Part shown: positions 22,397 through 35,949 of the stretch, piece after piece
Layout of the letters: each line of letters opens with the position of its first letter
How positions within the stretch are numbered: the first letter of the stretch is position 1
DNA from: Vandiemenella viatica
Taxonomy: Eukaryota > Arthropoda > Insecta > Orthoptera > Morabidae
Assembly (NCBI GenBank): GCA_031002005.1
Contig: JARYHS010013630.1
Span: 234,553,539-234,617,538 of the forward strand
Direction of reading: 5' to 3'
DNA: 64,000 nt
The notes under the pieces: model-generated
What the model saw: only the letters and a program-made list of their open reading frames with translations
What the model was told of the DNA's origin: nothing
Database searches by the model: none
Program-made: the position numbers and the translations under genes

Positions 22397-24709
22397 CTAT
22401 GAAACCGTTGCTACCATTCTTCCGAGATTATATACATTCTTTGATCTTAATCTAAACTGGTAAATGTCGATTATTGCAGTTAAGTGAATATATTTTAAAT
22501 CCACAGAATACTTAGCTGACTGCGATGTCATTAAAATTTTTCGCTGGCCAAATTATATTCAGCTAATATTTCTGACTTTTCTTAGAGACTCAGTCTTCAG
22601 AGAAAAGCATTTCAAGTGGTCTAGGTTATACTGTCTCTCTATGCAGGATCAAGTAATATAGTATGCATATCAAACTATTTTTCACTTTCCCTAGCAACAG
22701 GCGCAAGTACAGTAATGACTTCCCTATTACTTTAAAATTTCTGGCCAGTCATATCATTTGTGGGAGGACGCAGCTACGGTTCCTATTGGTTGGTAATCAG
22801 TCACCGGCTACTACTGAGCGAAGTAAGATAACTTGTCTGTATGACTCTTTCATCCTGCGCCTCGTAACTTAAGGAAGTTATATTTCAAACAACGATCAAA
22901 GTAATCAGGAAAAATATTGTAAGAACGGGAGTTTAATCTTAATATACCACACGTAATACCTTCGACTAGTCGTGTTCGTGTAATTTCCACCTGATATAAC
23001 GAATCTAGATACAAATTTTCTTATTACCTCTAAGCTGTTCCTTCTTCCTTCCTCGTGTGGATAAGATTTTTTTTTTTTTTTTTTTTAATTTCGTAATCTC
23101 GTCTATTTTTATTGACTTTTCTTTTAGTATGTAATCCAGAAATTTGAAAAAAATTCCCTCAAACTAGCCACTAACTTCTTGTCTTTGGTATTAAATTAAC
23201 AGCGTGATCTGCATGATGACCAAGATGGCTTCCAACAGAGAATTATTGTTTATTCTGTATAGCCTCAAGAGCAGTGAAGCATCTTAATACAAAATAGTTT
23301 TAATAGACACATTAATATTGCTGATATTCACACTAGCAACTTAAGATCAAGTTAATTTATAACCTTATTCTGAATCATAAATAATGCTATCTGTTTGATT
23401 GAAGGTGATGACATTGTCACTGTAGACTACTCTAAAAAATATTTGAAGATGAAAGCAAAGTATAAAACCTTCAACACTATAGATCCGTTAGTGTTACCGT
23501 GCCCTTGTTCAGATACATTTGAACCTGGACGAGTGAAATGAAAGATATGAAAAGCTTGGGAAAAAAGACCCAGTGGACTATTTGCGGATACATGATTAGC
23601 GTCCGTCACTTATGTCATATCATTTACAATACATTGTATGCAAACCAGATAACACATTAATAATGAGAATCACCATGGGTTTAGCCGAGGAAGAAACGTG
23701 GATTGTCACTTATCGACATCAAAATGGTTAATTATGAGTTACCTCTAAGTAATTTCAAAGCAGAGTTATTACATTCATATATTAGCTGTTGCTACAGTAG
23801 ATAACAACGTTACATTATTTAACCTTTAGCATATATTGAGACTTAATTCATATACATACCTTACATGTGCCACATTTGAGGATATCTAAAATAACAAATA
23901 TTGATTGTGATTAAGAACAAATATTGCAGCATGTAGTCTGATGGACGTTCCGGGCCATTACAATGACCAAGTGTCCCGTTTTGAAATAAAACTTATGCAC
24001 TATACAAACTTTTTGGCAGACCACCAAATTATATCTTCGTTGTACTTTGAATACTACGAAAAAGAAAATTTAGTCTTTAGGATTTACTTTAATTAAAAGT
24101 AGCTAAATTAGATCGCTGAAATTCAAGATGAACGTTTTCCGGAAATTACGAAGATAGAAAATAACACAGAAGGGGATACACGATAGTGCGTCTTCTATGA
24201 AGATATGCAGGATTTCTTGATTTGCTGGAGTGAAGTATATAGAAACGAAGATTAGTGTGTATAAAGCAGGGTAAACGATTGTTTAGTTTTTAAGTGACCT
24301 TTTAGAGATGAAAAGATTTGCTCGTGATAGAATGAATTGTGGCTGATATAGTTTTCTCTGCTAGTCATGGTTTCTTATGAAAGTAAAAAGTTAGATGCTA
24401 ACTATGTCAATGGACCCAAGTATATCAAATTGTTTATCCACAGATGCGAAAAGAAGCACTGATTGAAGAAACGGTGCCCAAATTAATTTATCCAAAAGGT
24501 GGTTGGCGGTATTTCTTAGCTAGATAACTCAATTAAACATAAAAAGTTGGAATATAATATAACCAAGTAAATGATTCCATCTGGAAAGGAAACACTATCG
24601 TTGTGCAGAGTGAAACATGTAATATTTATTGTTATTATTTCAAAAATTTTCCCCAGCCCTGGAACGGTACTGCAAACAGTGAAAAATATCTAGCTTGTTA
24701 GACTGCTAC
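22397..24709. other. AT-rich stretch, nothing recognised
   Basis: Contains a T run at about 23067-23086 and no coding or transposon signature that I could name. Confidence 0.5.
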
Positions 24710-24980
24710 GTGGCAACGTGAGGAGTGCAGAATCATTTGTGTTCGCCTTGGAGCGACTCACTGTCCTCCTGACAACGAAGACAGGCGTTTTCTCTCCTTT
24801 AAGCACGCGTTCTTCTCCCGCTTCAGAAGAAGCGAGCTGTCGACATTACGTTACCAAAACCAATACCGTCCGCAGCGGCAGCCATCAATCACGGCGCACT
24901 GACTGTCCGCGGTTGAGTGGTTCCCGCCTGAGGATGCATATTTCCGGCTTCTTGACCAAAGTCGAGCAGCAGTAGTACCC
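24710..24980. other. GC-rich island, candidate conserved non-coding element
   Basis: About 270 bp at markedly higher GC than the surroundings, with an 85-codon plus frame (24718-24975) of low-complexity, arginine/serine-rich character that I do not regard as a gene. No terminal repeats. Confidence 0.3.
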
Positions 24981-25726
24981 ATCATCTCATCAGTAATGCG
25001 ACAGATGCCACGTAAATTGTGGTTGCTTCTCAGCGAACTTTATTCTTTGCAAGTAACCACTTATCTTCAGTTAGTTAGTACACCAAAACATTTTTTTCCC
25101 CCTAGCACAACGTCTTGGGTTGACAGGTAATACAGTTTAAACGATTTGACTCCATTATAAATGGATCATTTAAAATTATGTTCCTTAATCTATTTATCAA
25201 AATTGAAGCTGATATTTGCATGCTTTCTATATCCATAATTCAAATATTTTTTGATCAAGGTCTTCAATGACGTATGTCGCATATGCTATGACCATGATTT
25301 TATTCATATGGAATTTGAGATTTGTGCCATTAATTCACAGGTAAACTAAGAAATGTTGACTGCTTGTAAAAAGCAGAAGAGCAGCCCTGAATTTCGTCTT
25401 TATAGAATCTCAAACTTTCTGTCTGATCTCAGGTAAATGTTTCAAACACGTTTCTACGCATCAATGGATTCTACCACCCCTTGAATTAGTACTAATCCCA
25501 AAGATTTTATGGTTCCGGATGACATAGAGGCAAGACTTCTCAGAGAACAATATTTCTAGTGGTTTGCTATCTAATTGAATCGCAAAGTCTACCTCATATA
25601 GTTTTTACGATTTATACACACTGTCACAATGTTTAAAAAGCCTATGACATAAGCTATCATAAGATTTGTGGTTTCATTAAAACCCGCGAGCTATTTTTTG
25701 CTTGATATGTGTACAGATGAACAAAA
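24981..25726. other. AT-rich stretch, nothing recognised
   Basis: Ends at the 13-bp duplication of the I-type element; otherwise without recognised content. Confidence 0.5.
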
Positions 25727-25739
25727 ATTCTAAAATCTT
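25727..25739. repeat. Left target-site duplication of the I-type element
   Basis: ATTCTAAAATCTT, repeated at 32116-32128. Confidence 0.85.
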
Positions 25740-26367
25740 TTTTTTTTATTTATTGGCATCTAGGCATGCGCCATACAGCCATGTTCATATTACAGGATAG
25801 CATCATTAACGTACAAATAATGATATATGCAACTAGTCATTTACATTTCACCGAATACCGTCGATGTTATAACAATAATAATATATAGCATGTCATTAGC
25901 CTTCTTCCTTTTACCGAATAACCACTATGGCATTACAATGGTAGTATACAATATACATTACAAATCAAAGTCCATAATATTACAGTAATGATATAATGCA
26001 GTTAAAACATATTGTTTGAGTTTGTTTGAATTGTGTCACTTAAAGGAGAGGAAAACATCAATAGTATAACAATAGTGATATACCGCAATTAAAACTTCTT
26101 ACTTGACTATAAACTGTGTCACCCAAATGCTGGTATCCAGCAACTTGAGATTTTCATTTTTAGGAATAATTACAATAATATTCTACCAGAAGTATGATAC
26201 ATTTAAAACTAGTTATTTACATTTGTTGTGACTGAGTCACCCATATGTTCAAATCACACAACCATTCATTTTCATTTTGCAGGATATCTACAATATTATT
26301 ACAATAATGATATATTACAAAATGACATCCAGAGAGTATAATTAAAACACATATCATATCAGCTTGT
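25740..26367 (-). repeat. I-type element 3' UTR and A-rich tail
   Basis: About 600 bp after the ORF2 stop, with several similar segments on the plus strand (ATGATATA near 25820, 26070, 26310; ATTACAATAAT near 26170 and 26299) that look like diverged tandem repeats. Confidence 0.6.
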
Positions 26368-29300
26368 TTAAATTGAGACACCAATGTTTTTCAAATGTTG
26401 GTATAGGAGCTGATATATGTCGTAGTCTTCCGTTGACAAGAGGGTAGCAGCACATGTGGGGAGAGGGATTCCTTTGTTCTTGAGAGAGTGTAGTAGAAGG
26501 TCTGTCTCTACTTTGTTTCGGCGGCACCCAAACAGCAAGTGGTTTGTATCCTCTATTTCCCCACATTGGCAATTAGGGGAGTCAGTGAGGTGGATTCTAT
26601 GGAGGTGTTGTTTGTAGCAGCCGTGGTTGAATTTCAGTCTCGCGATACTTATAGTGAAGTTGCGGGAGCACTTATATATCTCATACCACTGGAGAGGGGG
26701 TATTTCCGGGTGGATACGACCGTAATGTAGGCCTTTTATCGAGAGTGAGCTCTTCCACGCCTTATCCCACTTGGCTGTCATGGTTCTTTTGATCTGTCGA
26801 ATAGCGTCGGGTAGGGGGATCGTACTGTTGCGTATCGCACCGCTGTGTGCGGCTTGTTTGGCGTATCGGTCTGCCATCTCGTTGCCTGGAAGACTGCAAT
26901 GTGATTTGATCCATTTAAACTCTACAGTCTTATTTGCTAGTTTTAATTCGTGAACTGCATTCACGATGTCGTGTACTCGTGAGTCGTTGTGCACTTTCCT
27001 ATGGTGGTTTTTTATTAAAAGCAATGCTGACTTTGAATCTGATAGGATTACATGGTTGCTATAAGGGGAGGTCTTTGCGTATTTTAGTGCTTCCAAGATT
27101 CCCATCAGCTCTGCACTCATAATGGTATATTCTGTTGGTAACCGAAATAAACCCTTGTCTCCAGATCTTGGTATACAGTAGGCGCATCCAGTGGCATCTG
27201 GAAACTTGGAGCCATCCGTATATATCTGTTCCATGTGGGATCGGTTGTGTAGGTACTGATACACGTTTGCTCTGTAGTTTTCCAGCTGGGTGTTATCTTC
27301 CGCGCTTGTGTCTACTTCCAGATTCGTGACAGTTTCCCAATACGGAGTCTCGAAGGTAAGCATTTTCCTGCTTTGACGTATGCTGGCTCGTATCTTATAT
27401 GTTTCTAGGTACTCCGCCGCAATGGGAGGCATTTTTTTCTTACTCCAGTAATTGTCAGTTAGGCATTGCATTGAGAGATTGTGTATAGAGTTGAGCAGTC
27501 TGGTCCCGGGGTACTGGCTATTCTTGATCAGGAATTTTGCAGTTAAGAAGCTTCTGCGGATCTCTAGGGGAGGTTCGTGTGCTTCCACTAGGAGCGCGTT
27601 GGTAGGTGTTGATTTCATAGCGCCAATACAAGTGCGCAGAGCTTTATATTGGACTTTGTCCAGTTCTTTAAGCACGGTGTTAGTTGCAGAACCGTAACAT
27701 ACACAGGCGTAATCAATATGTGGTCTCACCAGAGATTTATACAGCCTTAATAATATTGAGGTATCCCCTCCCCACTTTACGTTGGCTATTGCGCGGATGA
27801 GGTTGATCGCCTTGTCGCATTTCTTGACCGTATTTTTTACGTGAGTACCCCACTTGAGTCTGTTATCGATCCAAACGCCCAGGTATTCACAGCGTTTTTA
27901 ACTGGGATGGTAAAGGGTCCTAATTTTATGTTAGACATCGCGGGCATTCTGTGTCGGCTGTAAATCGATACTGCCGATTTCGCTGGTGATATGTCTAGCC
28001 CGTTGCTGAATAGCCATTGATTGAATTTGTACATTTCGGCGGATAGTACCATAAGGCATTCTTCCCATGTTTTTCCAATGATAAATATGCATATATCGTC
28101 GGCATATTGGAGAATGACGATTTTACTGTTCATGGAGTAATGAAGATCATGCGTATACAAGTTAAATAACAGGGGAGCCAGAACAGAGCCCTGCGGCAGG
28201 CCACGATTAGTTTTTCTGCTAGCAACAGTAGTTCCTCTTTGCGTTATTTCCAACCATCGATCCGAAAGTAGTGCGATTAGATTTCCTATAAATGTGTCCG
28301 GTATCCCTAGATGCCGAAGTTTTTTGGCTAGGATCGGTACACAGACTGGTCATATGCGCTGTTTATATCAGTGTATACGGCCATCATATATTTGTTCTTG
28401 GTAAGGCAGGAGTGAATTTCGGAAGTGAGGTGTGCTAAGGTGTCTATGGTGCCTTTGCCTCTTCTAAAGCCGTACTGCGTTTCCGGAATTAATGCGTGGT
28501 GTTCCAGCCACCATTCCAGTCTCCGCTTTATCATATGCTCCAGTACTTTGTAGGTGCATGGCAGTAGGTTTATGGGTCTATAGGATTCTGCGTTGTTGCC
28601 TACTTTTCCAGGTTTTTTCACGGGAACTACCCGCGCAGTCTTCATCTCTTTTATTTGTAGCCTTTCCGACCATATCCTGTTAAGTATTTCGCATAGCTTC
28701 GTTTTTGCGGAATCTGGCAGATTTTTTAGCATGCCGTAGTGGATGTTATCAGGTCCTGGTGATGAGTCCGTGCCTTGCTTTAATGCAATATTGAATTCGT
28801 TCAGCTGGAAGGGTTGCAGGAGGAAGTGTGATTCAGTTGCCCTTGGTTCTGTGAGATTTGTCTCTACCCACGGTGGGGTTAGCCTTTCAAGGATGTTCTC
28901 TAATAATTCGGTTGTTAGGGGTGATTTTGCTTCTGCCTGGTGGATGAGAACTTCAATTTTCTGACCTTTTGCCATATATCGGATAATGGCGTTTCTTTAT
29001 TAAAGGTTCCACAAAACTCTCTCCATTTTTCTCTCTTTTTATTCTTGGCCATCTTTTTCACTCTTGCCTGAGCTCTACGGTGTTCCAGATAGTTTTCGAT
29101 CGTGGGACAGCTTTTGTATGCCCGTAGTGTCTCTCTGCGTCTTTGGACGGCTTCGTTGCATTCTTTATCCCACCAAGGAGTGCTTTTGTTCCTCATAATA
29201 TGTACTGGTTTCCGAGCAGGAATAGAAGATATGGCAGCTTGGGTTATATCGTTGGTCATGGATTTATAGTCCAGTGCGGGGTTACCGCTACACTTCCATG

Positions 29301-30105
29301 AAGCTGTCAACCGTTCCATAGTTGTTTGGAATTTATTCCAGTTCGCCTGGTGTATTTTCCATCTATAGGGAGATCTATAAGGAGAGGATATCAACCGCCT
29401 GGCTGGGGAGTCAGTCTGGAGGCGAAGTAGGATAGGAAGGTGGTCTGATCCCAGTGTGTCGTCTACTACTTCCCAGGTAATGTCTATAGCTATGTTCGAC
29501 GATACGCAGGAGATGTCCACTGCTGATGGTGCTTGCCCTGGCGCATTAATTCTGGTTGGATTACCGTTGTTCAGTACCACCATATCTTCTTCCTCTAATA
29601 TTTCCGCAATTATGTTCCCCAGTTTATCCGTGCTTTGGCATCCCCATACTGTATTATGTGCATTGAGATCTCCCAACAAGATGACCGGTTTTGGCAATTG
29701 TCTGAGGATATTCGTGATAAATTGCTTGTTTGTCTTCTTATTCGCTGCTCTATATACTGACACAATGGTTATTAATTTGTTGGTAAGACGTACCCTGGCG
29801 GCACATATGTTGAAGTCTGGGTTTCCAGTGCAGGGTTGGAGTTGTTCGTAATAGATGGCGCTTCTAATTAAGATGGCAGACCCCCCGTAACCGTCTGCTC
29901 TGTCGGATCTGATGGCATTATATCCTTTGAGGTGGAATAGTTCGTCTGGTTTCAGCCAAGTTTCGCTTACAGCCAATACGGCTATGTTATTCTTTGAAGC
30001 ATACTGTAGCAAGCTCTCCTTATTAGCCCGGATAGATCTCGCATTCCACTGAAGAATTGTGTCGTCCTGCAGTGTTGCTCTCGTGTTTCTAAAGGGAGCC
30101 GCCAT
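26368..30105 (-). pseudogene. I-type ORF2: endonuclease, reverse transcriptase, RNase H; three frameshifts
   Basis: Starts at ATG 30105 (MAAPFRNTRATLQ), overlapping ORF1 by 17 bp, and ends at 26368. The endonuclease (30105-29400) shows LQWNARSIR, SETWL, LLGDLNAHN and GSDHLPI. The frame shifts near 28930 into the RT, which has SSPGPDNIHYGML, SYRPINLLPCTYKVLEHMI and TDINSAYD. It shifts again near 28345, before RGLPQGSVLAPLLFNLY and QYADDICIF, and a third time near 27893, into the thumb (HIDYACVCYG). RNase H at about 27200-26830 keeps TDGS, SAELMGILEAL, SDSKSALL and NEMADRYAKQA. The C-terminal CxC..H..C finger (CQCGEIEDTNHLLFGC) is present. Catalytic residues survive; only the frame is lost. Confidence 0.9.
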
Positions 30106-31904
30106 TTTCCCATCTGTTTGGCGATAACGATCTTAGCAGAAGTTGTTTTACGCTTGGGGCGTATTGCGTTGGATTGAGCAAATTATTTCCTGCAAACTGA
30201 TTTAGAATGCACATTATTATTTCAAACATCTTGTTCGCATAGTATTCTGTTATTACAGGGTCCTGTAGGTTATTGCCAGGGAGAGGAGGGTATGGATTGT
30301 GGCCAATGGGTTCAATGTTCCTATTAGATGGGATCCAGTATTCTTTATACGAAGTTTCTCCCCCACTACCTGTGCTTTTGTCAGTTATTCTGTGACTTCC
30401 GATGTTAGGAGTGGGCACCTGGTCCCTGGATCCGGGGTTTAGTTGGAAATTCTCAGGTTCATTAGGGGTGTTTGACTGCATAATTATAGGCTGAGGAAGT
30501 GGATCCTGTTGAGGTGGTTGTGCCAGGACGACAGGGGGAGCGTCTGCGATAATGTGTTGCCCGGTATTGTAGTTTCTTTGCTCATAATTTGTTTGAGAAG
30601 TTGTCATTTTTTGATGTTGCCTGTTAGTTCTTTCTAATCTTGCCGCGACACTGGCATACGATGCGGTGTTAGTTTTCTCTGAAGCTTGCTTGTACCCTAC
30701 ATTTTCTTGGGCCATTACCTGCTTTATCTTCTTTTGTCTGATATATTCCGGGCAATATCTATCAAAAGATGGGTGTCCACCATTGCAGTGGACGCATACT
30801 GGGGTTTTGTTTATCGCATTCTTTTCCGTCATGCGGGTCTGCACAGAAGGTGCAACGTTTTTTACTTCTACACTGGTTGCTAGGGTGTCCATACCGGAGA
30901 CAGTTGAAGCATTGCATTACTTGGTTTGACATACTGTTCTACAGGGCACCGCACTCCGTGTATGTACACATAATTCGGACGCCTTTGTGCTTTAAACGTC
31001 AGTAGACAAACGGGGAGTGGTATTTCTTTTGTTTGGCCATCTTCTTTAATTCTTTTTGTAAACCTTTTAACTTTACCACGCGATATTCGCACCTTGCCAC
31101 AGTTTTTATCTCCTCTTCCGTTAGCTCAGTCATAACATTTCTTATAACCCCTTGTTGTGGAGATGCAGGAGAGAGGAATGTAGGCCAGTAGGCCATTATG
31201 CTGCCAGATGATGCTCTGAACAAGGCTATTGGCCGATACGACCGATCTCATCTCTATTTTGACCCGGTTTCGACCCACTGGAGCTATCTGTATAATATTG
31301 TTACTTATTTCGTGCTGAGGGAATATAGGAGGCGCCCAATGGCCATGGGGTGGATCCTACCTATGTTTCTATCTTTACTTTCTATGAAACACATAATAAG
31401 GGCCCAAGTCGTAGCTTTCATAATAGGCTGCCATTGCACTGTTTACCTGCAAGCTGATGTTTTCGCTTGTCCTTGCTGTCTGTTGGCGCTGCACACTTTC
31501 CGGCGGCGTTGTCTCCATGTTGATGTCTGCCGATGATGTGTCTTGTGTGTTATTCTGGGGACCTTGATGTTTTCACCTCCGCTGCCGCTGTCGTATCCCG
31601 GGATGCATGGGCGTTTCTGGGGTGCGTATGTTGACATTTCTTCTTCTCTTGATAGCGGTGCATCTCGTTGATCTAGTGCACTGTTGTCAGCTGGCAGCGA
31701 TGTAATCGATGTGTTAGACGTTGCAATTATAACGTCCATGGTTGCTGTCGGTTCATCGTCTGCGCTGTGCAGATATTGCTGCACCTGACTACCTGTGTTG
31801 TTTTCTTCTACCGCTGGAACCATGTTTATTACGCCATTTGGCTGACGTTGCATCGTTGGCTGCATCAGGTATTGTCCGCCTTCGCCATATTCACCGCCGT
31901 ACAT
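30089..31904 (-). pseudogene. I-type ORF1 (gag-like nucleic-acid binding), frameshifted
   Basis: Begins at ATG 31904 (MYGGEYGEGGQYL) and stays open to about 31443. It then needs frame changes: the block YDLGPYYVFHRK near 31400, TELTEEEIKTVARCEYRVVK near 31100, CLLTFKAQRRPNYVYIHG near 30980, the knuckle CFNCLRYGHPSNQC near 30895, then CTFCADPHDGKEC near 30830, and after another shift CVHCNGGHPSFDRYC at about 30795. The last frame runs to 30089. These blocks are in the order expected of ORF1 in the I group. At least four breaks; not translatable as one protein. Confidence 0.85.
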
Positions 31905-32115
31905 GGCGGATGAGGGCTGGGGCTGAGCTGTATTAGATGTTATTTGCTGCTCTTATCACTATTTCGGTGGCTGTAGTGAAACACACGGTTAGAATCCCGA
32001 GAGACTGTTGCGCGGTCTCGGGAAGAGTCAGACGGGTATACGTAAACACTTATCCACACAAGTCACTGCCTCGCGGATACACGGAAGTTATCGCTACGAA
32101 GGTTGAGACTCGACT

Positions 32116-32128
32116 ATTCTAAAATCTT
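32116..32128. repeat. Right target-site duplication of the I-type element
   Basis: ATTCTAAAATCTT, identical to 25727-25739. Confidence 0.85.
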
Positions 32129-34080
32129 CGCTTTTGGTCTGTGTATCCATTGTATTAACCGATGCCATATGTTATCTCAATGTTTATTTTCTTTGAAATG
32201 CGTTCATTAGGTTTTTCATTATGATGGAACAAACAGACAAAAACACACAATTTTTTTGAATTTAGAATCTCTATCAGTCGTCCAAATTATTCTTTTTAAA
32301 TAAGTTACATGTAAAGACACAATTTTTTACAATTTTATTGAATTGCATAGATTACCAAACTAAACAAACCGAATGAAAATTCAGGTCAAAGGCTTCTAAC
32401 AGACTACGCACAAACTTCCTGTCAATGCACGGATCACATTTCGCTTATCAACTAAACTTCATTGATGATAACCAATGCAGACAGTTAACACCAGGATTCT
32501 TTTTATCTGGATAATTTAATTGATTCTCGGTAGCCATAGGGGAAAAATCATAAAGTTTGAAATTTTTGTATGTCTGTGCAAGCATTATGCAAATACAGAG
32601 ATAGCTTAAATTATGGATCAAAATATAATCCCTAGGGATTTTAATAATAGTTTAAATACGTACTAATAAAACTCTCTGTCCGTGCACGTGCTGTACATCA
32701 ACACACTAAGGCTATGTAAATGGTACTAATATGTAATTGTGAGTCATCCACATACATACAATATTCCTATAAGCGGTAGTTTCAAGGAGTGGAGAAAAAA
32801 AATTAAGTATATAAATGACTTTCAATCATTTAAGTACAAACTAAAATAATCAGCATTAATTACGATTATTCTTTACTGGATTTTTCTTGATGAGAATTCC
32901 TTATTCCCAACTCTCAACAAACGTTGAATGCACTAATTTTTCCACCATGACAGTATAACGGTATTTGCGAAGTATCATAATTTTATTGATGTTAAATGCT
33001 AACTGAAAATGAAAAAATATTTCTTACGGATTTTCTTTTTGTTTGGATTTTAAGGTTCGCGAACGATTTTGTAATTAGGGGCTTCAAGGAACGACCTCGG
33101 CAAATTCTGGACACAACAGAAAACCAAAATAACAACTGCCGTTCCCGAACACAAGTTCTCATTATTCCAAATTCCCACTGCCGGCCGGATCTAGGGGAAG
33201 AGTCATCATACATTTGGCATTTGGAGAAGATATGATGTAACAAGTTTATGAAGTTACTCATAATGAATCCTTGTGACAAAAATTAAGATTTATGCCTTAT
33301 TAGAACCCCGATAAACCGTATAATTAACAGATAATCACAGTTGAAGTCATCGATAAAAACATTAGGATACAAACATTTATTTTCGTATAGACGCAAGCGC
33401 TACGTGAGACATCAGACATTATTAAAAAAAATGTATGTATGGTCTTGAACAATTACGAAAAGTCCTATTCTGTCGCAAATACTGAGATATTGACATAAAC
33501 GTCTTACCACAACGAGTTTCCTCTCTCAATATCACTAACGGGTCATAATCGCCAAAACAAATGCAATGTTCCAACGGTGAACACGTTACCACTGTCCATG
33601 CAGTCTTAAGCTACGTGCGTGAGCATATTATTCCCTACACTATTTGAGTATCACAACATGAGATCATTTGCTAGCAAGATTTCTTAGTTGGAACTGCGCC
33701 AGACATCTGTAACCATAACGTAAACACATTGTCTACATGTGGCAAATGGTAGATGACAATTCCACACGTCTGATCTCTTCGAGTCCTCCTGTGCAAAGAA
33801 GTCGTCCTTCCCCGCCGTTTAGGTCTTTCTTTAGTGTTTCATCCACCACTTGTGCAGGCGACAAATCGTCAGGTCAATGATCAGCCAGCACCTTCCGACT
33901 AACGTGACGATTGGATCAAGAAAAAGTGGTTGGTTTAAAATGCTGCCTCTGTACGCTCCAACATTGGTAAAATATCTCGCACTTATTTTTGTAACACAGC
34001 TCATTTGCGTTTGGTGGGTAGTCTCTACTCTCGTCTTCGTGTATTTGCGATAAGTAATGACTCCCTAAACTCTTGATCGC
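32129..34080. other. AT-rich stretch, nothing recognised
   Basis: Overlapping short frames on both strands at 32992-33279 do not resemble any family. A PLE-, SINE- or Helitron-type end was looked for and not found. Confidence 0.5.
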
Positions 34081-34250
34081 TGGCCACTCGCGTAAGCCAG
34101 CTATCTTTGCTGGCGCGGTGGTCCAAAACAGGAGACCGTTAGTCAAGCTTGACGAGGAAGCGCTAAACTCGCGCCTGCTGTCTGCCGTCGTCTCGAACGA
34201 TGCGTGTGCGTCTGAAATAACTCACTAGCAGCCCTGTTACGTCTTCTTTG
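34080..34250. other. Small GC-rich island
   Basis: About 170 bp of GC-rich sequence (CCAGCTATCTTTGCTGGCGC) in AT-rich flanks, without ORF or terminal repeats. Confidence 0.25.
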
Positions 34251-34644
34251 TCTCAGAAAAATACATTGAAAATTTTCATATGAAACTGAGTATTTCTATC
34301 ATGTATAAGTTGAAGCCGCATATTTGTGTAGATAATGACTTACAACCAGAATATTGTGAAATATTTAAGTATAGGATCATTAAGAGTAATATCGAGTATA
34401 GTAAAAATACACGGAGTTTTACAGAAATATGAACACTGAAAATGGACACCACTCAATAAAGATTAATGTTACAATTTGACTGCTTTAAATTGGTCCTACA
34501 CAACACAATAACGTGGGAGGTAGCCTGAATACCTTTTGGCTCCTTATTTTTAAAAATAATGGTGGGTCTGGATACGAGAACTGAATAGTATACTATATGG
34601 GACAGTATAAACGAAAGTTTGATTATTCGTACTGGATGATACGT

Positions 34645-35396
34645 TTAAGGGGGTAAGTACAGTAATCAGGTATCAAAAAAAAAAAAAACTTTTGAGTCAC
34701 AAAAATTGTTTTACTTTTGACTTCATCTTGTTGAAAAAATTATTTAAATATCTTTGACAGTGCGGGAGTTATGCGTGATTAAGCGAAGTCCTACACGATT
34801 GACAGCCACTTAAATCTTACTGCACTTGAAAGTAAATCAAATTTTTAACCTTAAATTTATCAAAACAGCAATTCATCAAATGGTTTTAAAGATAACTTTT
34901 TTCCATATGCATAGATCTTTTTGAAATTTGCAGGACATACTCTACATACTAATTAATACAGTCCTAACCATTATTGTTTCTGCAGCTTTTCCCCAATAAA
35001 AATTATGCCTTTATGTTAAGCAAAAAAAAAAAGGCAAAAATTTTAATTTCTTTGAAATTTTTTTTTATTAAAAACAAATCGAGAGTTAAATATGTTATAT
35101 TATAGTTTCAACTTATTGCCATGATATTAGTTTACAATATTAAAACAACATTTCTGAAAAATTTCAAATACTATGCTTTCTGTCATTAAAACAACATATT
35201 TTTTACTGTCAATTTGGATGGTACATTAACCTATTGTTAAACAATATTTTTATTTTAAAAATCAATTTTTATATCTAGCTATAACAGTTCTATGGAGCTA
35301 TGAAATTTGAACCCTCAAATTTAAATGGAATTGGAGAAAATTACATTTAAATTTTTTCCAAATATTTGTATGTGTTAGGTGTACCTACCCCCTTAA
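34645..35396. mobile_element. TTAA-flanked MITE-like element, 752 bp
   Basis: The two ends are inverted: TTAAGGGGGTAAGTAC at 34645 and GTACCTACCCCCTTAA ending at 35396. Both include TTAA, the target used by piggyBac and some other transposases. The inside is very AT-rich with A and T runs and no transposase, so it would be non-autonomous. The superfamily is not certain because the terminal match is only about 15 bp. Confidence 0.55.
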
Positions 35397-35949
35397 GGGC
35401 CAATCGAATTTATTGGAACTATTTGAACATTTAAACTGTTCACCGAAATGTTCCCCCATTAATCAACACCGTATTCAAATATAGATTCAATAAGCTCAAG
35501 GACTGTAATAAATATTTTATCCTTTTTCCATTCTTGGAGTATGAAAATGGAACGAGAAATGCGTAAACCCCTTCTCCGTACAGTAGATAATCAGTTGCCG
35601 AGTATAGTCCTTAAAATAGAGTTTGAAATACAAAATTCGTGAAATAAAGCGATCCAGAAACTGTAAAGTATTCTTTAAACAACAAAAAAACAAAAAAAAC
35701 AAAACAAAAAATATCTTTTCCGGGGTCACATAATAAGGATACTTTTAGATCCTCTACCGACAATCAAATATTAACGTGGTATTTAGGCAGCTGGTCCACC
35801 ATTATTATAAATTTCTAATTATTTCACACTATCATGCGCACAAATATTTAATAAACACATAAATTGCGTTGTTGTGGAACCTCAGCAAAAGAACTCTCGC
35901 TGTGAAATTACTTGCTCTGTACAACGCATAATATTGTTTTCATAATTTC
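35397..35949. other. AT-rich stretch, nothing recognised
   Basis: Includes a run of AAAACAAA-type sequence near 35680-35710. Confidence 0.45.

Larger units (their letters stand above)
25740..32115 (-). mobile_element. I-type non-LTR retrotransposon, full length (about 6.4 kb), inactive
   Basis: Minus-strand element flanked by a 13-bp duplication. 5' leader 32115-31905, ORF1 31904-30089, ORF2 30105-26368, 3' UTR 26367-25750, and a short A tract (T on the plus strand, about 25738-25749). EN, RT and RNase H in one ORF2, together with a zinc-knuckle ORF1, put it in the I group of clades; the exact clade (I, Ingi, LOA and so on) needs a tree. Several frameshifts in both ORFs make it inactive. Confidence 0.88.
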
